This document shows positions 9,559-19,846 of a stretch of 57,813 nt of DNA, piece after piece. This DNA is from Pelagibacteraceae bacterium (lineage in GTDB: Bacteria; Pseudomonadota; Alphaproteobacteria; Pelagibacterales; Pelagibacteraceae): positions 1-57,813 of the forward strand of contig VTPD01000005.1 of the NCBI GenBank assembly GCA_008638015.1, read 5' to 3'. Every line of letters starts with the position of its first letter. Position 1 is the first letter of the stretch. The notes beneath the pieces are model-generated. The model was not told where the DNA came from and ran no database searches. It was given only the letters and a program-made list of their open reading frames with translations. A program made the position numbers and the translations under genes.

Positions 9559-12500
9559 TTACAACTCTTGAATAGGTAGTACTTCCATTTGTTTATTTTT
9601 CATAGACGCAATTGCTTCTGTACATGCAATTGCTCCAGCAAGCGTAGTAAAGTAAGGTATAGTATTATTTAATGCAGATCGTCTTAAAGATTTTGAATCT
9701 TCAATAGATTTTTTTCCTGAAGTTGTATTAATAACAATATCAATTTTTTTATCATCTAGGTATTCAACGATGTGCGGAGATCCTTGAGTAACTTTATTTA
9801 TTTTTTCACATGTAATATTTTCAGCATTCAGAGTGTCCGCTGTTCTACCTGTAGCAAATAATTTAAATCCAAGATCTAATAATTTTTTTGCAAATGTTTT
9901 GATAAAAGGTTTATCTTTATCATTGACAGAAATAAAAACGGATCCTTGTTTAGGAAGAAAGTTTCCAGCAGAGATTTGACTTTTTGCATAAGCCATTCCA
10001 AAATCAAAGTCTATCCCCATGGACTCCCCCGTAGATTTCATTTCTGGTCCTAAAATTGTATCTACTTCAGGAAATTTATTAAATGGAAATACCGCTTCTT
10101 TTACTGAAAAAGTTTTTAGCTTTTTATTTGGAATATTTAGATCTTTTAATTTCATGCCAGACATAACTTTTGTCGCTATTTTTGCTACTGATATATTGGA
10201 AGCTTTTGAAACAAAAGGAACTGTTCTACTTGCTCGTGGATTAACCTCTAAAACATAAATGGTTTTCCCCTGCACCGCAAATTGAATATTAATCAAACCT
10301 ACAACTCCAATATTAAGGGCCAATTTTTTTGTTTGCTCCTCAATTTGTTGAATTAGATCTTTTGAAAGAGAATAGGGAGGTATGCAACACGCAGAATCTC
10401 CAGAGTGTATTCCGGCTTCTTCAATATGTTCCATGATGCCAGAAACATAGACTTCTTTTCCATCGCATATAGCATCAACATCAACTTCTATTGCGTCATT
10501 AAGAAATTTATCCAATAAAACTGGATTTTTTCCAGATACTTTTACTGCTTCTTCGATATAGGTTTTTAGTTGTTCATCATCATGAATAATTTCCATTGCT
10601 CTTCCCCCAAGCACATAAGAAGGTCTGATGACGAAAGGAAAATTTATTTTCTTAGCTATTTCAAATGCCTCTTCTTTAGATCTGGCCAATCCATTTTCAG
10701 CTTGTTTTAAATTTAGTTGATTTATTAAATTACTAAATCTTTCTCTATCTTCAGTCAGGTCAATGGAATCAAGTGGCGTTCCCAATATCGGATAATTATT
10801 ATCGTGAATTGCTTTTGCAAGTTTTAAAGGTGTTTGACCTCCAAATTGAACTATAACTCCTTTCAGTTTTCCTTTAGAATTTTCTTTTTTTAAAATCTCT
10901 AATACATATTCTTCAATTAAAGGCTCAAAATATAATCTATCACTTGTATCATAATCCGTAGATACCGTTTCTGGGTTACAATTAATCATGATGGTTTCAT
11001 ACCCAATTTCACTCAATGCGTAGCTTGCTTGACAACAGCAGTAATCAAACTCAATACCTTGTCCAATTCTGTTAGGACCACCTCCGATGATTACAACTTT
11101 TTCTTTTTCAGTTGGATTAGACTCGCATTCTCGATTTCCAGAGTATCCAACATCATAAGTTGAATACATATATGGTGTTACTGAATTAAATTCAGCAGCA
11201 CATGTGTCAACTTTTTTATAAACAGGAACAATACCAAGCTCATTTCTTTTTGTTATAATGTCTGATACTGGTTTTTTAATTATGTCTGATATTTTTTTAT
11301 CACTAAATCCAGAGGCTTTGACATAATTTAAAAAGTTTTTATTTTCAAATATATTTTTCTCAGTAATTTGTTTTTCAATATCAATAATTTCTTTAATTTG
11401 ATTTAAAAACCATGGGTCAATATTTGTTTTTTGATAAATGACATCAAAATTAAAATTCATACGAAATGCTTGAGCAACATATTGAATTTTTTGAGGAATA
11501 TTTTCTTCCAATCTTTTTTCTAACTCTTCTTTACTGATCGCAATTTCATCCAGCCCTTCAAGGCCAACTTCAAGTGAAACCAGTGCTTTTTGAAGAGATT
11601 CTTTGAAATTTCTTCCAATGGCCATTGCCTCACCAACTGATTTCATGGCTGTACCAAGTATTCCTTTTGATTTTTGAAATTTTTCAAAGGCAAATCTGGG
11701 TATTTTTGTAACTACATAGTCAATTGTAGGTTCAAAAGATGCTGGTGTATTTCCAGTAATATCATTAGTGATTTCATCTAAAGTATAACCAATAGCTAAT
11801 TTTGCAGCTACTTTTGCAATAGGAAAACCAGTTGCTTTAGATGCTAGAGCAGATGATCTTGAAACCCTAGGATTCATTTCAATGACAATCATTCTTCCAT
11901 TCTTGGGATTGATTGCAAATTGAACATTAGAACCTCCAGTTTCAACTCCAATTTTTCTCAAGCAATTAATAGATGCATCACGCATTACTTGATATTCTTT
12001 GTCGGTAAGCGTTAGTGCTGGAGCTACTGTTATAGAGTCTCCAGTATGAATTCCCATTGGATCAATATTTTCAATACTGCAAACTATAATACAGTTATCT
12101 TTTCTATCTCTCACGACTTCCATTTCAAATTCTTTCCATCCAACTAGAGATTCTTCAATTAGAACTTCATTTGTTGGAGATAAAGCCAACCCATTTTTTA
12201 CTATGGAGAAATATTCCTCTTCAGTATTAGCAACACCACCTCCAGTTCCTCCCAAAGTAAAAGAGGGTCTAATAATAGATGGCAAGGGTATTTCTTGAAG
12301 AATTTGTTTAGCTTCATCCATAGAATGACAAATTGCAGATTTTGCTGATTCAAGACCTATTTCATTCATATTCTTTTTAAATTTTTGTCTATCCTCTGCA
12401 TTGTCAATCGCTTCTGCGTTGGCTCCAATAAGTTCAATATTGTATTTTTTTAAAATTCCATTTTTATGAAGTAGCATTGCTGCATTTAGACCTGTTTGAC

Positions 12501-12774
12501 CGCCCATGGTTGGAAGAATTGCATCAGGTTTTTCTATTTGAATTATCTTTTCAATAATTTCAGACGTAATAGGCTCAATGTAAGTTTTGTGAGCAACATT
12601 GGGATCTGTCATGATAGTTGCTGGATTTGAGTTAATTAAAATAATTCTGTATCCCTCTTCTTTTAACGCTTTACACGCTTGCGTTCCGGAATAATCAAAT
12701 TCGCAGGCTTGTCCAATCACAATAGGTCCTGCACCAATAATTAGTATTGTTTTAATATCAGTTCTTTTTGGCAT
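9559..12774 (-). CDS. carB: carbamoyl-phosphate synthase large subunit
   Basis: Synthesises carbamoyl phosphate from bicarbonate, ATP and ammonia supplied by CarA, for arginine and pyrimidine synthesis. At 1071 aa it is full length. Two ATP-grasp halves are visible: the first begins '[21 protein letters not shown]', the second near residue 560 with '[20 protein letters not shown]'. Each contains an 'EMNPR'/'EVNPR' metal-binding motif. The C-terminal MGS-like allosteric domain ('[11 protein letters not shown]', '[10 protein letters not shown]') is intact. Its start overlaps the carA end by 17 nt, giving a carA-carB operon. Confidence 0.98.
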   Translation of the reverse strand: MPKRTDIKTILIIGAGPIVIGQACEFDYSGTQACKALKEEGYRIILINSNPATIMTDPNVAHKTYIEPITSEIIEKIIQIEKPDAILPTMGGQTGLNAAMLLHKNGILKKYNIELIGANAEAIDNAEDRQKFKKNMNEIGLESAKSAICHSMDEAKQILQEIPLPSIIRPSFTLGGTGGGVANTEEEYFSIVKNGLALSPTNEVLIEESLVGWKEFEMEVVRDRKDNCIIVCSIENIDPMGIHTGDSITVAPALTLTDKEYQVMRDASINCLRKIGVETGGSNVQFAINPKNGRMIVIEMNPRVSRSSALASKATGFPIAKVAAKLAIGYTLDEITNDITGNTPASFEPTIDYVVTKIPRFAFEKFQKSKGILGTAMKSVGEAMAIGRNFKESLQKALVSLEVGLEGLDEIAISKEELEKRLEENIPQKIQYVAQAFRMNFNFDVIYQKTNIDPWFLNQIKEIIDIEKQITEKNIFENKNFLNYVKASGFSDKKISDIIKKPVSDIITKRNELGIVPVYKKVDTCAAEFNSVTPYMYSTYDVGYSGNRECESNPTEKEKVVIIGGGPNRIGQGIEFDYCCCQASYALSEIGYETIMINCNPETVSTDYDTSDRLYFEPLIEEYVLEILKKENSKGKLKGVIVQFGGQTPLKLAKAIHDNNYPILGTPLDSIDLTEDRERFSNLINQLNLKQAENGLARSKEEAFEIAKKINFPFVIRPSYVLGGRAMEIIHDDEQLKTYIEEAVKVSGKNPVLLDKFLNDAIEVDVDAICDGKEVYVSGIMEHIEEAGIHSGDSACCIPPYSLSKDLIQQIEEQTKKLALNIGVVGLINIQFAVQGKTIYVLEVNPRASRTVPFVSKASNISVAKIATKVMSGMKLKDLNIPNKKLKTFSVKEAVFPFNKFPEVDTILGPEMKSTGESMGIDFDFGMAYAKSQISAGNFLPKQGSVFISVNDKDKPFIKTFAKKLLDLGFKLFATGRTADTLNAENITCEKINKVTQGSPHIVEYLDDKKIDIVINTTSGKKSIEDSKSLRRSALNNTIPYFTTLAGAIACTEAIASMKNKQMEVLPIQEL

Positions 12775-13945
12775 TTACTTTTATTACTTCTATAAATTGT
12801 TTGAATAAATAATTGCTATCATGAGGACCAGGGCTTGACTCAGGATGATATTGAACAGAAAAAGCTGAAGTTTTCTTTGACGATATTCCTTCAATACTTC
12901 CATCAAATAAAGAAACGTGAGTAACCTCAACATCATCAGGCAAAGAGTCTTTGTCAATTTCAAAACCATGATTCTGCGATGTGATTTCTACTTTTGAATT
13001 TGAAATATTTTTAACAGGATGGTTAGCACCTCTGTGTCCTTGGTGCATTTTCTTTGTTGAGCATCCAAGCGCATGCCCAAGTAATTGATGACCCAAGCAA
13101 ATACCAAACAATGGTATTTGTTTATCTAATATTTTTTTAATACAATTATTTGCAAACATTGATGTTGCAGCAGGATCTCCAGGGCCATTCGATAAAAAAA
13201 TTCCATCTGGCTTAAGTTCTTCTATTTTTTCAAAAGTTGTATTTGCAGGTACCACAGTAACTTTGCAGCCAAGATTAGAAAAATTTCTTAAGATATTTTT
13301 TTTAATACCAAAATCTATTGCAACTATGTGATAGAAATAGTCGTTATTTTTTTCATAACCAGTTTCTTTTTTCCAAATACTTATATCTTCCCATTTGTAA
13401 ATGTCTTTTGTAGTTACTTTTAGTGTGAGATCTAAATTTTTAAGACCCGTCCACTTTTGACATTCACCAAGGTAAAAATCATTTGTTTGAGACTTTCCAT
13501 TAACGATAGTTCCTTTTAAAGAACCTTTGGTTCTAATTAAATTAGTAAGGGCTCTTGAATCAATTCCGCAAATACCTACAATGTTATTTTTTTTTAACCA
13601 ATCATTTAAGTGTTTGAGGGATCTGTAGTTAGATGGTTCTGTTATTTCTTTGCTAAAAATAACTCCTTTCAACCATACTTTATCTGACTCAATATCTTCT
13701 AAGTTTGTACCTACATTTCCAATATGAGGAAAAGTGAAATTTATAATTTGATCTGAATAAGATGGATCAGTTATAATTTCTTGGTAGCCAGTCATTGAAG
13801 TATTAAAGCAAACTTCTCCAACAGCGTGTGCCTCCAAACCAATGCCAAAGCCCTCAAAAACTGTTCCGTCTTCTAGAATTAAAATACCTGTGGATTGTTG
13901 ATTATTTAAAATATCTGGATCTGCTATTACTTCTTTATTTAACAA
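12758..13945 (-). CDS. carA: carbamoyl-phosphate synthase small subunit (start uncertain)
   Basis: Glutamine amidotransferase subunit that feeds ammonia to CarB. The CPSase_sm domain starts at '[19 protein letters not shown]'. The class I amidotransferase domain carries the catalytic Cys in '[16 protein letters not shown]' and the His/Glu in 'VQYHPESS'. The ORF track extends to 14029, but no ATG or GTG lies in frame upstream of the conserved domain. The extra residues ('MLDEFKSFSYVPPKFFYRER') resemble no CarA. I placed the start at an in-frame TTG (13945), about 15 codons before the domain, which is a usual extension length. A start at another rare codon is possible, as is a sequencing or indel problem near the 5' end. 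The product is certain; the 5' end is not. Confidence 0.9.
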   Translation of the reverse strand: MLNKEVIADPDILNNQQSTGILILEDGTVFEGFGIGLEAHAVGEVCFNTSMTGYQEIITDPSYSDQIINFTFPHIGNVGTNLEDIESDKVWLKGVIFSKEITEPSNYRSLKHLNDWLKKNNIVGICGIDSRALTNLIRTKGSLKGTIVNGKSQTNDFYLGECQKWTGLKNLDLTLKVTTKDIYKWEDISIWKKETGYEKNNDYFYHIVAIDFGIKKNILRNFSNLGCKVTVVPANTTFEKIEELKPDGIFLSNGPGDPAATSMFANNCIKKILDKQIPLFGICLGHQLLGHALGCSTKKMHQGHRGANHPVKNISNSKVEITSQNHGFEIDKDSLPDDVEVTHVSLFDGSIEGISSKKTSAFSVQYHPESSPGPHDSNYLFKQFIEVIKVNAKKN

Positions 13946-14062
13946 AAATACAACCCATGAGTTAAAGAATCGTTCTCTATAAAAAAACTTTGGCGGAACA
14001 TATGAAAAAGACTTAAACTCGTCAAGCAAGTAAAGTAGAAGTCTAGGGATAAATAATTTTTT

Positions 14063-14527
14063 ATGTCATTAATTTTTAAAAAAATCACTGAAGCGTTAAA
14101 TGAATCTATCAAAAGCAAAGATACAGTAAGATTGTTGACTTTAAGATCAATTATCTCTCAAAAAAAAGATAAAGAAATTGAACTCCGATCTGGAAGCAAA
14201 AAAGAGATTCAAGATGAGGATATTGTAAATATTTTAAACAAAATGATGAAGCAACGAAAAGAGTCGATATCTATGTACGAGCAGGGTGGAAGACAAGATT
14301 TAATAGATAAAGAAAAGTCAGAAATAGCAATTATAGAAGAGTTTTTGCCACAACAAATGAGTGAAGATGAAATTAAAGCTGCCTGTGTAGCAGCCATCAA
14401 AGACAGCGAAGCAGCTAGTTTAAAAGATATGGGAAAAGTCATGAAAATTTTAAAAGAAAAATATTTGGGTAAAATGGATTTTGCTAAGGCAGGACAGCTA
14501 TTGAAAGAGACTTTGCAAAACGGATGA
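14063..14527 (+). CDS. GatB/YqeY domain protein
   Basis: A 154-aa stand-alone GatB/YqeY-domain protein, all helical, related to the tRNA-binding tail domain of GatB. Family features are 'LRSIISQKKDKEIELR', 'MMKQRKESISMYEQGGRQDL' and 'EIAIIEEFLPQQMSEDEI', followed by the 'KDMGKVMKILKEKYLGKMDFA' tail. Its physiological role is unknown; a tRNA-dependent amidation link is assumed from the domain. It is the first gene of yqeY-dnaG-rpoD, an arrangement common in alphaproteobacteria. It is divergent from carA, and its stop overlaps the dnaG start (ATGATG). Confidence 0.92.
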   Translation: MSLIFKKITEALNESIKSKDTVRLLTLRSIISQKKDKEIELRSGSKKEIQDEDIVNILNKMMKQRKESISMYEQGGRQDLIDKEKSEIAIIEEFLPQQMSEDEIKAACVAAIKDSEAASLKDMGKVMKILKEKYLGKMDFAKAGQLLKETLQNG

Positions 14528-16284
14528 TGAAATATCCCAAAAGTTATCTGGAAGAAATAACACAGAGATTAAAAGTGTCTGATGTAGTGGGTGGCACAGT
14601 AAAACTTACAAAACGAGGAAAAGAGTTTGTTGGTTTGTCACCTTTTACTAATGAAAAAACACCGTCCTTTACTGTAAATGATGAAAAGGGATTTTATCAT
14701 TGTTTTAGTAGTGGTGAACATGGTGGTATTTTTGATTTTTTAGTTAAGATTGAAAAAATGACTTTTGGTGATGCGGTTAGAAAACTTGCAGCAAAAGCAG
14801 GTATGCCTGAGTATAGATTTACTAAACAAAATGTAGAACAGGAAAAGCAGGAAAAAAGGTCAGGAAAAATATTTGAATTATTTTTTAGTTATTGTTTCAA
14901 AAATCTTCACAGAGAAGAAAATAAGCAACATTTAGAATATCTTTTAAATCGATCCATTAAACGAGAAACAATAGAATTTTTTCAATTAGGTTTCTGTGAT
15001 GATAGCGATAGAGCAAGTGAACATTTTAAAAAATTAGGTTTTTCTGAAAAAGAATTAATTGAAACAGGAATCTTTTATTTAAATGAACAAAAAAGAACTT
15101 TAGTTCCAAGATTTAAAAATAGAATTATTTTCCCTATTAAAAACCTATTCAATTATTACATTGGCTGTGGCGGCAGAACAGTTTTATCATCTGTGCCAGC
15201 AAAATATATCAATTCACCTGAAACTATTTTTTTTAAAAAAGGCAATAATCTTTATAATTTTCATAATGCAAAAAAAGAAAGTAAGCACTCAGATTATTTG
15301 TTAATGGTAGAGGGATACATGGATGTGGTAAGTCTTTTTAACCATGGCATCAAAAATGTTTGTGCAACTCTTGGAACAGCTATAACTGATAATCAAATTA
15401 ATTTAGCTTGGAGAAATTTTAAAAATTTAGTCATATGTTTTGATGGAGATTCCAGCGGTATTGCAGCAGCATATCGTGCAGCTGAAAAGTTAATTAAAAT
15501 TTTGAAGCCTAATCATAATGTTTTTTTTATGATCATGCCAAATGGCATGGATCCTGATGACTATGTAAATAAATATGGAACAGATCGTTTTTATCAATTA
15601 TTGGACAATAAAAAAAATCTCACAGAATTTATTTTTGATTACAATGTAGGTAGTTTAAAGGATTTTAGTCCTGCCTCATTATCCAATCTAGAAAAAACAT
15701 TAATAGATTTGTCTGATACAGTTGAAGATCAAATTATAAAAAAATATTTCAAAGGATACTTTAAAAACCAAATATTTGAAAAATTAATTAAAAAAAACAA
15801 AAATAAACTTAACAAATTTCAAATAAGCAATTCTTTTGACAAGGAAAGATTAAATATGTCCGAAATAGAAATTAAAGAATATTCCTTATGTCAATTATTA
15901 ATAAAATTTCCTGAATATTCCGGAAAAATTATTGAACAAATATCAGAAATCAATTTTTCTTTAGAATTAACTAATCAAATCAAACTAAAATTTGTTAATT
16001 TCATATTAGATCATCCGGGTCTATCAAGTTCTCAAATATTAGAACTATTTCAAAAAGAAAAAATAAAAAATTTTGATGATTTTAATAAATTTAGTAATAA
16101 AAATATTTCAGTTGCTAAAATTGATTTGGATACATTCGTTAATTTAGTAGATGATTATAAGCGACAACTGGAAGATATTGCCAAAAGAAGAAAAATTGAA
16201 GAGTTGGAAAATGAATTTTCCTCAAATATGAGTGAGCAGGCATATAATGAGTTAATTTCGTTAAAAAACAGCCCTAATGCTTAA
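14524..16284 (+). CDS. dnaG: DNA primase with degenerate zinc-binding domain
   Basis: Makes RNA primers at the replication fork. At 586 aa it has the N-terminal CHC2-type domain, the TOPRIM core ('LLMVEGYMDVVSLFNHGIKN', 'VICFDGDSSGIAAAYRA', 'GMDPDDYV') and a C-terminal DnaB-interacting region. In the N-terminal domain the usual Cys-His-Cys-Cys zinc ligands read Ser39, Thr42, Cys60, Ser63 ('GLSPFTNEKTPSF', 'YHCFSSGEHGG'), so zinc binding there is probably lost. The rest of the domain is conserved, so this is a divergent but intact gene. The 'MKYPKSYLEE' start suits either ATG of the tandem pair at 14524 and 14527. It is followed by rpoD after 52 nt. Confidence 0.96.
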   Translation: MMKYPKSYLEEITQRLKVSDVVGGTVKLTKRGKEFVGLSPFTNEKTPSFTVNDEKGFYHCFSSGEHGGIFDFLVKIEKMTFGDAVRKLAAKAGMPEYRFTKQNVEQEKQEKRSGKIFELFFSYCFKNLHREENKQHLEYLLNRSIKRETIEFFQLGFCDDSDRASEHFKKLGFSEKELIETGIFYLNEQKRTLVPRFKNRIIFPIKNLFNYYIGCGGRTVLSSVPAKYINSPETIFFKKGNNLYNFHNAKKESKHSDYLLMVEGYMDVVSLFNHGIKNVCATLGTAITDNQINLAWRNFKNLVICFDGDSSGIAAAYRAAEKLIKILKPNHNVFFMIMPNGMDPDDYVNKYGTDRFYQLLDNKKNLTEFIFDYNVGSLKDFSPASLSNLEKTLIDLSDTVEDQIIKKYFKGYFKNQIFEKLIKKNKNKLNKFQISNSFDKERLNMSEIEIKEYSLCQLLIKFPEYSGKIIEQISEINFSLELTNQIKLKFVNFILDHPGLSSSQILELFQKEKIKNFDDFNKFSNKNISVAKIDLDTFVNLVDDYKRQLEDIAKRRKIEELENEFSSNMSEQAYNELISLKNSPNA

Positions 16285-16336
16285 ATATTCCTGTTCAAAT
16301 TTTTGAAAAAAAATATAAGTTCACACAGGTTTAAAA

Positions 16337-18199
16337 GTGAAAAAATTAATATCCAAATCATTTGAGCGTTTATGTGAAAAAGGTCTTTCAAGAGGCTTCA
16401 TCACTTATGAAGAATTACAAAAATCTTTAGGTAAAAGAAATGCCAATGTTGAAAGTCTTGAGCAGGCAGTTTTGCATATTTTTGATCAAGCGATCACTTT
16501 AGTTCAAAAGAAATCTGATTTTAAAGTTAAAAAAACAGAATCTGAAATTGCTAAACAGCCAAAAAACCAAGAGAGAAGCGATGATCCTATTCGAATGTAT
16601 CTTAGGGAAATGGGTGGAGTCGAGCTTTTATCGAGAGAGGGTGAAATTGCGATTGCTAAAAGAATTGAATCTGGAAAATATGTAATGGTTAGCTCCCTAT
16701 CAGAGAGTCCAATAACAGCTAGAAAAATTTATGATTGGGAAAATAAATTAATCAATAATGAAATGTTGGTTCGAGACATTATTGATCTTGATACAAATTT
16801 TTTAGATGATGATAAGTTAAAAAAAACGATCAAAGAAAATAATAAAAAAGAAGGAAAAGAAGATAAAAATAAAGACGATGATAAAAAAGAAGGAGAGGAG
16901 ACAACAGATAACTCTGTTGATGATGAAGATGAGTATAATATTTCTCTTGCCTCTTTAGAAATTGAGTTAAAACCAAAAATTTTAGAAACATTTAAAAGAA
17001 TTACTAAAAATTATAATAAACTTTTGGCTTATCAGGCAGAAAGTTTAGATTGTATTTTAGCAGGACAAAAATTTAGTGATAGTAAAAAGAAAAACTATGA
17101 AAAAATAAAAAAAGAAATCATGGATGAAATGCTTGGTTTGCAGTTTAACCAAGTAACTCAAGAAGAGCTCGTAACTTTAAATTACAATGAAAATAAAAAA
17201 GCGATCAATCTTGATGGCGATTTAATGAGAGCTGCAACCAAATATGGAATTTCAAGAGAAGACTTTATTAAGTATTATGTTGGAAATGAACTAAACCCAA
17301 ATTTTGAAGCTTTTCTAAGTGGGGACAAGAATTGGTCTAAGTTTTTTAAAAATGAGCAAAGAATATTTAAAGATACAAGAGAAAAATTAATTAAATTAAG
17401 TAAAGAAATTGGAATTTCAATTACCGATTTTAAAATATTAGTTAATAAGATCAAAAAAGGAGAAAGAGAATCAAGAATTGCTAAAAAGGAAATGATCGAA
17501 GCTAATTTAAGACTCGTTATTTCGATTGCAAAAAAATATACAAATAGAGGTCTGCAGTTCTTAGATCTAATTCAAGAGGGGAATATAGGGCTGATGAAGG
17601 CAGTTGATAAGTTTGAGTACAGAAGAGGATATAAGTTTTCTACGTATGCTACCTGGTGGATCAGGCAAGCTATTACAAGATCAATTGCTGACCAGGCTAG
17701 AACGATTAGAATTCCAGTCCACATGATTGAAACTATTAATAAAATTGTAAGAACATCAAGACAAATGATGAGTGAGTTTGGAAGAGAGCCAACTCCAGAG
17801 GAATTATCTAAAAAATTAGCTATGCCACTTGAAAAGGTCAGAAAAGTTTTAAAAATAGCTAAAGAGCCTATCTCATTAGAAACCCCAGTTGGCGATGAAG
17901 AGGACAGTAGTTTGGGAGATTTTATCGAAGATACAAATGCATTAATACCTGTAGATGCGGCTATACAAACGGGATTAAAAAATTCGACTACTAAGGTTTT
18001 GGCTACTTTAACACCAAGAGAAGAAAGAGTATTAAGAATGAGATTTGGAATAGGTATGAATACAGATCATACATTAGAGGAAGTTGGTCAGCAGTTTTCT
18101 GTTACAAGAGAGCGTATTAGACAAATTGAAGCCAAAGCTTTAAGAAAATTAAAGCATCCAAGTAGATCAAGACAATTAAAAAGTTTTTTAGATAATTAA
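16337..18199 (+). CDS. rpoD: RNA polymerase primary sigma factor (sigma-70)
   Basis: Housekeeping sigma factor, 620 aa. A region 1.1-like N-terminus ('[20 protein letters not shown]') is followed by region 1.2 ('[20 protein letters not shown]'). An acidic Lys/Asp/Glu-rich spacer comes next (about residues 170-200), then a non-conserved helical region. The strongly conserved regions 2 ('[20 protein letters not shown]'-type, '[20 protein letters not shown]'), 3 and 4 ('[12 protein letters not shown]', '[20 protein letters not shown]') follow. The start is GTG with an AGG 7 nt upstream. A CAT-anticodon tRNA lies 42 nt downstream. Promoters recognised here should be TTGACA/TATAAT-like, which fits those proposed at rnpB and metF. 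Confidence 0.97.
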   Translation: MKKLISKSFERLCEKGLSRGFITYEELQKSLGKRNANVESLEQAVLHIFDQAITLVQKKSDFKVKKTESEIAKQPKNQERSDDPIRMYLREMGGVELLSREGEIAIAKRIESGKYVMVSSLSESPITARKIYDWENKLINNEMLVRDIIDLDTNFLDDDKLKKTIKENNKKEGKEDKNKDDDKKEGEETTDNSVDDEDEYNISLASLEIELKPKILETFKRITKNYNKLLAYQAESLDCILAGQKFSDSKKKNYEKIKKEIMDEMLGLQFNQVTQEELVTLNYNENKKAINLDGDLMRAATKYGISREDFIKYYVGNELNPNFEAFLSGDKNWSKFFKNEQRIFKDTREKLIKLSKEIGISITDFKILVNKIKKGERESRIAKKEMIEANLRLVISIAKKYTNRGLQFLDLIQEGNIGLMKAVDKFEYRRGYKFSTYATWWIRQAITRSIADQARTIRIPVHMIETINKIVRTSRQMMSEFGREPTPEELSKKLAMPLEKVRKVLKIAKEPISLETPVGDEEDSSLGDFIEDTNALIPVDAAIQTGLKNSTTKVLATLTPREERVLRMRFGIGMNTDHTLEEVGQQFSVTRERIRQIEAKALRKLKHPSRSRQLKSFLDN

Positions 18200-18241
18200 T
18201 CTCATTTTAATTTTTTTAAAAATGATATAAAAATTAACTAT

Positions 18242-18318
18242 GGGCCTGTAGCTCAGTTGGTTAGAGCCCCCCGCTCATAACGGGGTTGTCCGGGGTTCAA
18301 ATCCCTGCGGGCCCACCA
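18242..18318 (+). tRNA. tRNA with CAT anticodon, probably tRNA-Ile2 (lysidine-modified)
   Basis: A 77-nt cloverleaf with encoded CCA. The acceptor stem is gggcctg/cgggccc, the D arm gctc/gagc, the anticodon stem ccccg/cgggg with loop ctcataa (anticodon CAT), the variable loop ttgtc and the T arm cgggg-ttcaaat-ccctg. CAT can be Met or the AUA-reading Ile2 made by TilS. The 5' sequence 'gggcctgtagctcagttggt' resembles alphaproteobacterial tRNA-Ile. Pairs C4-G69 and C5-G68 match the acceptor determinants reported for TilS, so Ile2 is favoured over elongator Met. A TATAAA about 10 nt upstream may be its -10. It ends 5 nt before the EamA gene. Confidence 0.96.
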
Positions 18319-18323
18319 CATAA

Positions 18324-19226
18324 ATGAAAAAACCAAATTTCCAAAGTTATACTTTATTAATTTTGCTTGCAGCAATTTGGGGTTCTGCTTTTTTTAATTA
18401 TAAAATAGTTTTAAAAAGTTTTGATGTTTTTACTTTGTCGGGAGGAAGATTATTTTTTGCAAGCATATTTTCTATTGCTATTTCTCTCTTTTTTTTATCA
18501 TCCGTTAAAATAAAAGATTTTTTTTCAAAAGATTATTATTTATTTTTTTTTATTGGGTTAGTTAATTATGCAGCCCCGTTTACGCTGATAGGAATTGGTA
18601 TTGATAAAATGAGTAGTGGCTTAGCTGCACTACTTATGTCTGCCGGTCCTTTTTATGCAATCATATTATCGCATTTTTTAAGTGATGATAAATTTAATAA
18701 ATATAAATTTATTGGAACCTGCATTGGTTTTTCTAGTGTCGCAGTATTAGTTTATGATCAAATATACATAACGGAAACTACTAATTTAACTTCCGTATTA
18801 TTTGTTATGAGTGCCTCACTTTTTTATATTTGTGGAGGGATGATTATTAAAAAAAATATGAACAAATATAATAATGAAACCACTACATGTTTTTCATTAA
18901 TTTGGGCAGCTTTACTAATGATTCCATTAACTTATTATTTTTACACTGAGCCAGATGATAAATTATTTTATATTGAAAGTTTTTATAGCTTAATTTATTT
19001 AGGAGTAGTTTCAACAGCTATTGCTTTTTACATTAGAGCAATCATCATTATAAAAAACGGTCTTGTATTTATGTCCCAAGTATCTTTATTGATACCAATT
19101 TTTGGAGTTTTTTTTAGTTATATTTTTTTACAGGAAAAACTTTATCCAAGTATGCTTATCTCATTAATATTATTAATTGTTGGACTTTCGATTTTACAAA
19201 AAGGGTACGCAATAAAAGAACAATAA
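18324..19226 (+). CDS. EamA/DMT-family transporter
   Basis: A 300-aa integral membrane protein of the drug/metabolite transporter superfamily. It has about ten hydrophobic helices in two EamA repeats. The first repeat begins 'LLILLAAIWGSAFFNYKIVL' and includes 'ALLMSAGPFYAIILSHFL'. The second includes 'YLGVVSTAIAFYIRAIIIIK' and ends 'LIPIFGVFFSYIFLQEKLYP', the usual helix 9-10 hallmark. Members export amino acids or small metabolites, and the substrate cannot be read from sequence. It begins 5 nt after the tRNA and is probably co-transcribed with or expressed from upstream of it. It converges on mlaC with 1 nt between stops. Confidence 0.88.
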   Translation: MKKPNFQSYTLLILLAAIWGSAFFNYKIVLKSFDVFTLSGGRLFFASIFSIAISLFFLSSVKIKDFFSKDYYLFFFIGLVNYAAPFTLIGIGIDKMSSGLAALLMSAGPFYAIILSHFLSDDKFNKYKFIGTCIGFSSVAVLVYDQIYITETTNLTSVLFVMSASLFYICGGMIIKKNMNKYNNETTTCFSLIWAALLMIPLTYYFYTEPDDKLFYIESFYSLIYLGVVSTAIAFYIRAIIIIKNGLVFMSQVSLLIPIFGVFFSYIFLQEKLYPSMLISLILLIVGLSILQKGYAIKEQ

Positions 19227-19227
19227 A

Positions 19228-19821
19228 TTAGTTTTTATTTATGTATTCTTGTAAATTTTGAATAAGACCTGCAAAACCCTTGTTTGCAACTATAGAAGCA
19301 AATTCTTCCCTTTGCGTTCTTGCTAAGCTTAAGCCTTCAACCACCAAATCTCTTATAACCAATTTATTATTAATTAAAAAAACCCTCCAATCCACAAGGA
19401 TTTCTTGCTTATCTTTTTTTGAAATAATCTTAGAGTTTACAAGAACATAATTATCGCTAATTTTTTTTGATCCAGTTACTTGCACTTCCTGGTCAGAGTA
19501 GTCAGTAAGTTTGGAAGATAAATTTTTTGTAAAAAAAATTGTAAAAGTATCTACATACTCTTTTAACTGTTTTTCACTTATTTTCTTTCTTTCTTCTCCA
19601 AGTGTATATTTTGCTAAACCTTCAACATCAACTGAGTTTAATGCTAGTTGCTCGAGTTGCTTTTTTTTGTCTACTTTATTTAAAGCGCTATCTAAAATAA
19701 TTTTTTTTGCGTTGCTAGTTGTGTTGCTAATAAAATTTTCAGCTTTTTTTTCAAATGCAAATAAATTTTGATTAAAAAATAATGAAACAATTATAGTAAA
19801 TATAAAAAACTTATTTTTCAT
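19228..19821 (-). CDS. mlaC: MlaC/Ttg2D-family periplasmic phospholipid-binding protein
   Basis: A 197-aa exported protein with an N-terminal signal peptide (hydrophobic core 'FFIFTIIVSLFFNQNLFAF'). The MlaC/Tol-Ttg2 fold is recognisable from 'VDVEGLAKYTLGEERKKISE', 'YVDTFTIFFTKNLSSKLTDY', the 'VLVNSKIISKKDKQEILVDW' strand and a C-terminal 'IRDLVVEGLSLARTQREEFA'. MlaC shuttles phospholipid between the outer-membrane MlaA complex and the inner-membrane MlaFEDB complex to keep outer-membrane lipid asymmetric. It lies 25 nt downstream of mlaA in the same operon. The ABC components are not in this window. Confidence 0.88.
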   Translation of the reverse strand: MKNKFFIFTIIVSLFFNQNLFAFEKKAENFISNTTSNAKKIILDSALNKVDKKKQLEQLALNSVDVEGLAKYTLGEERKKISEKQLKEYVDTFTIFFTKNLSSKLTDYSDQEVQVTGSKKISDNYVLVNSKIISKKDKQEILVDWRVFLINNKLVIRDLVVEGLSLARTQREEFASIVANKGFAGLIQNLQEYINKN

Positions 19822-19846
19822 ATCGTTAGAATTTTATAATATAGGA

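Noticed and set aside
14524-16284. dnaG as a decaying pseudogene because of lost zinc ligands
   Set aside because: Full-length frame, intact TOPRIM motifs and conserved surroundings; similar losses are recalled in other alphaproteobacterial primases.
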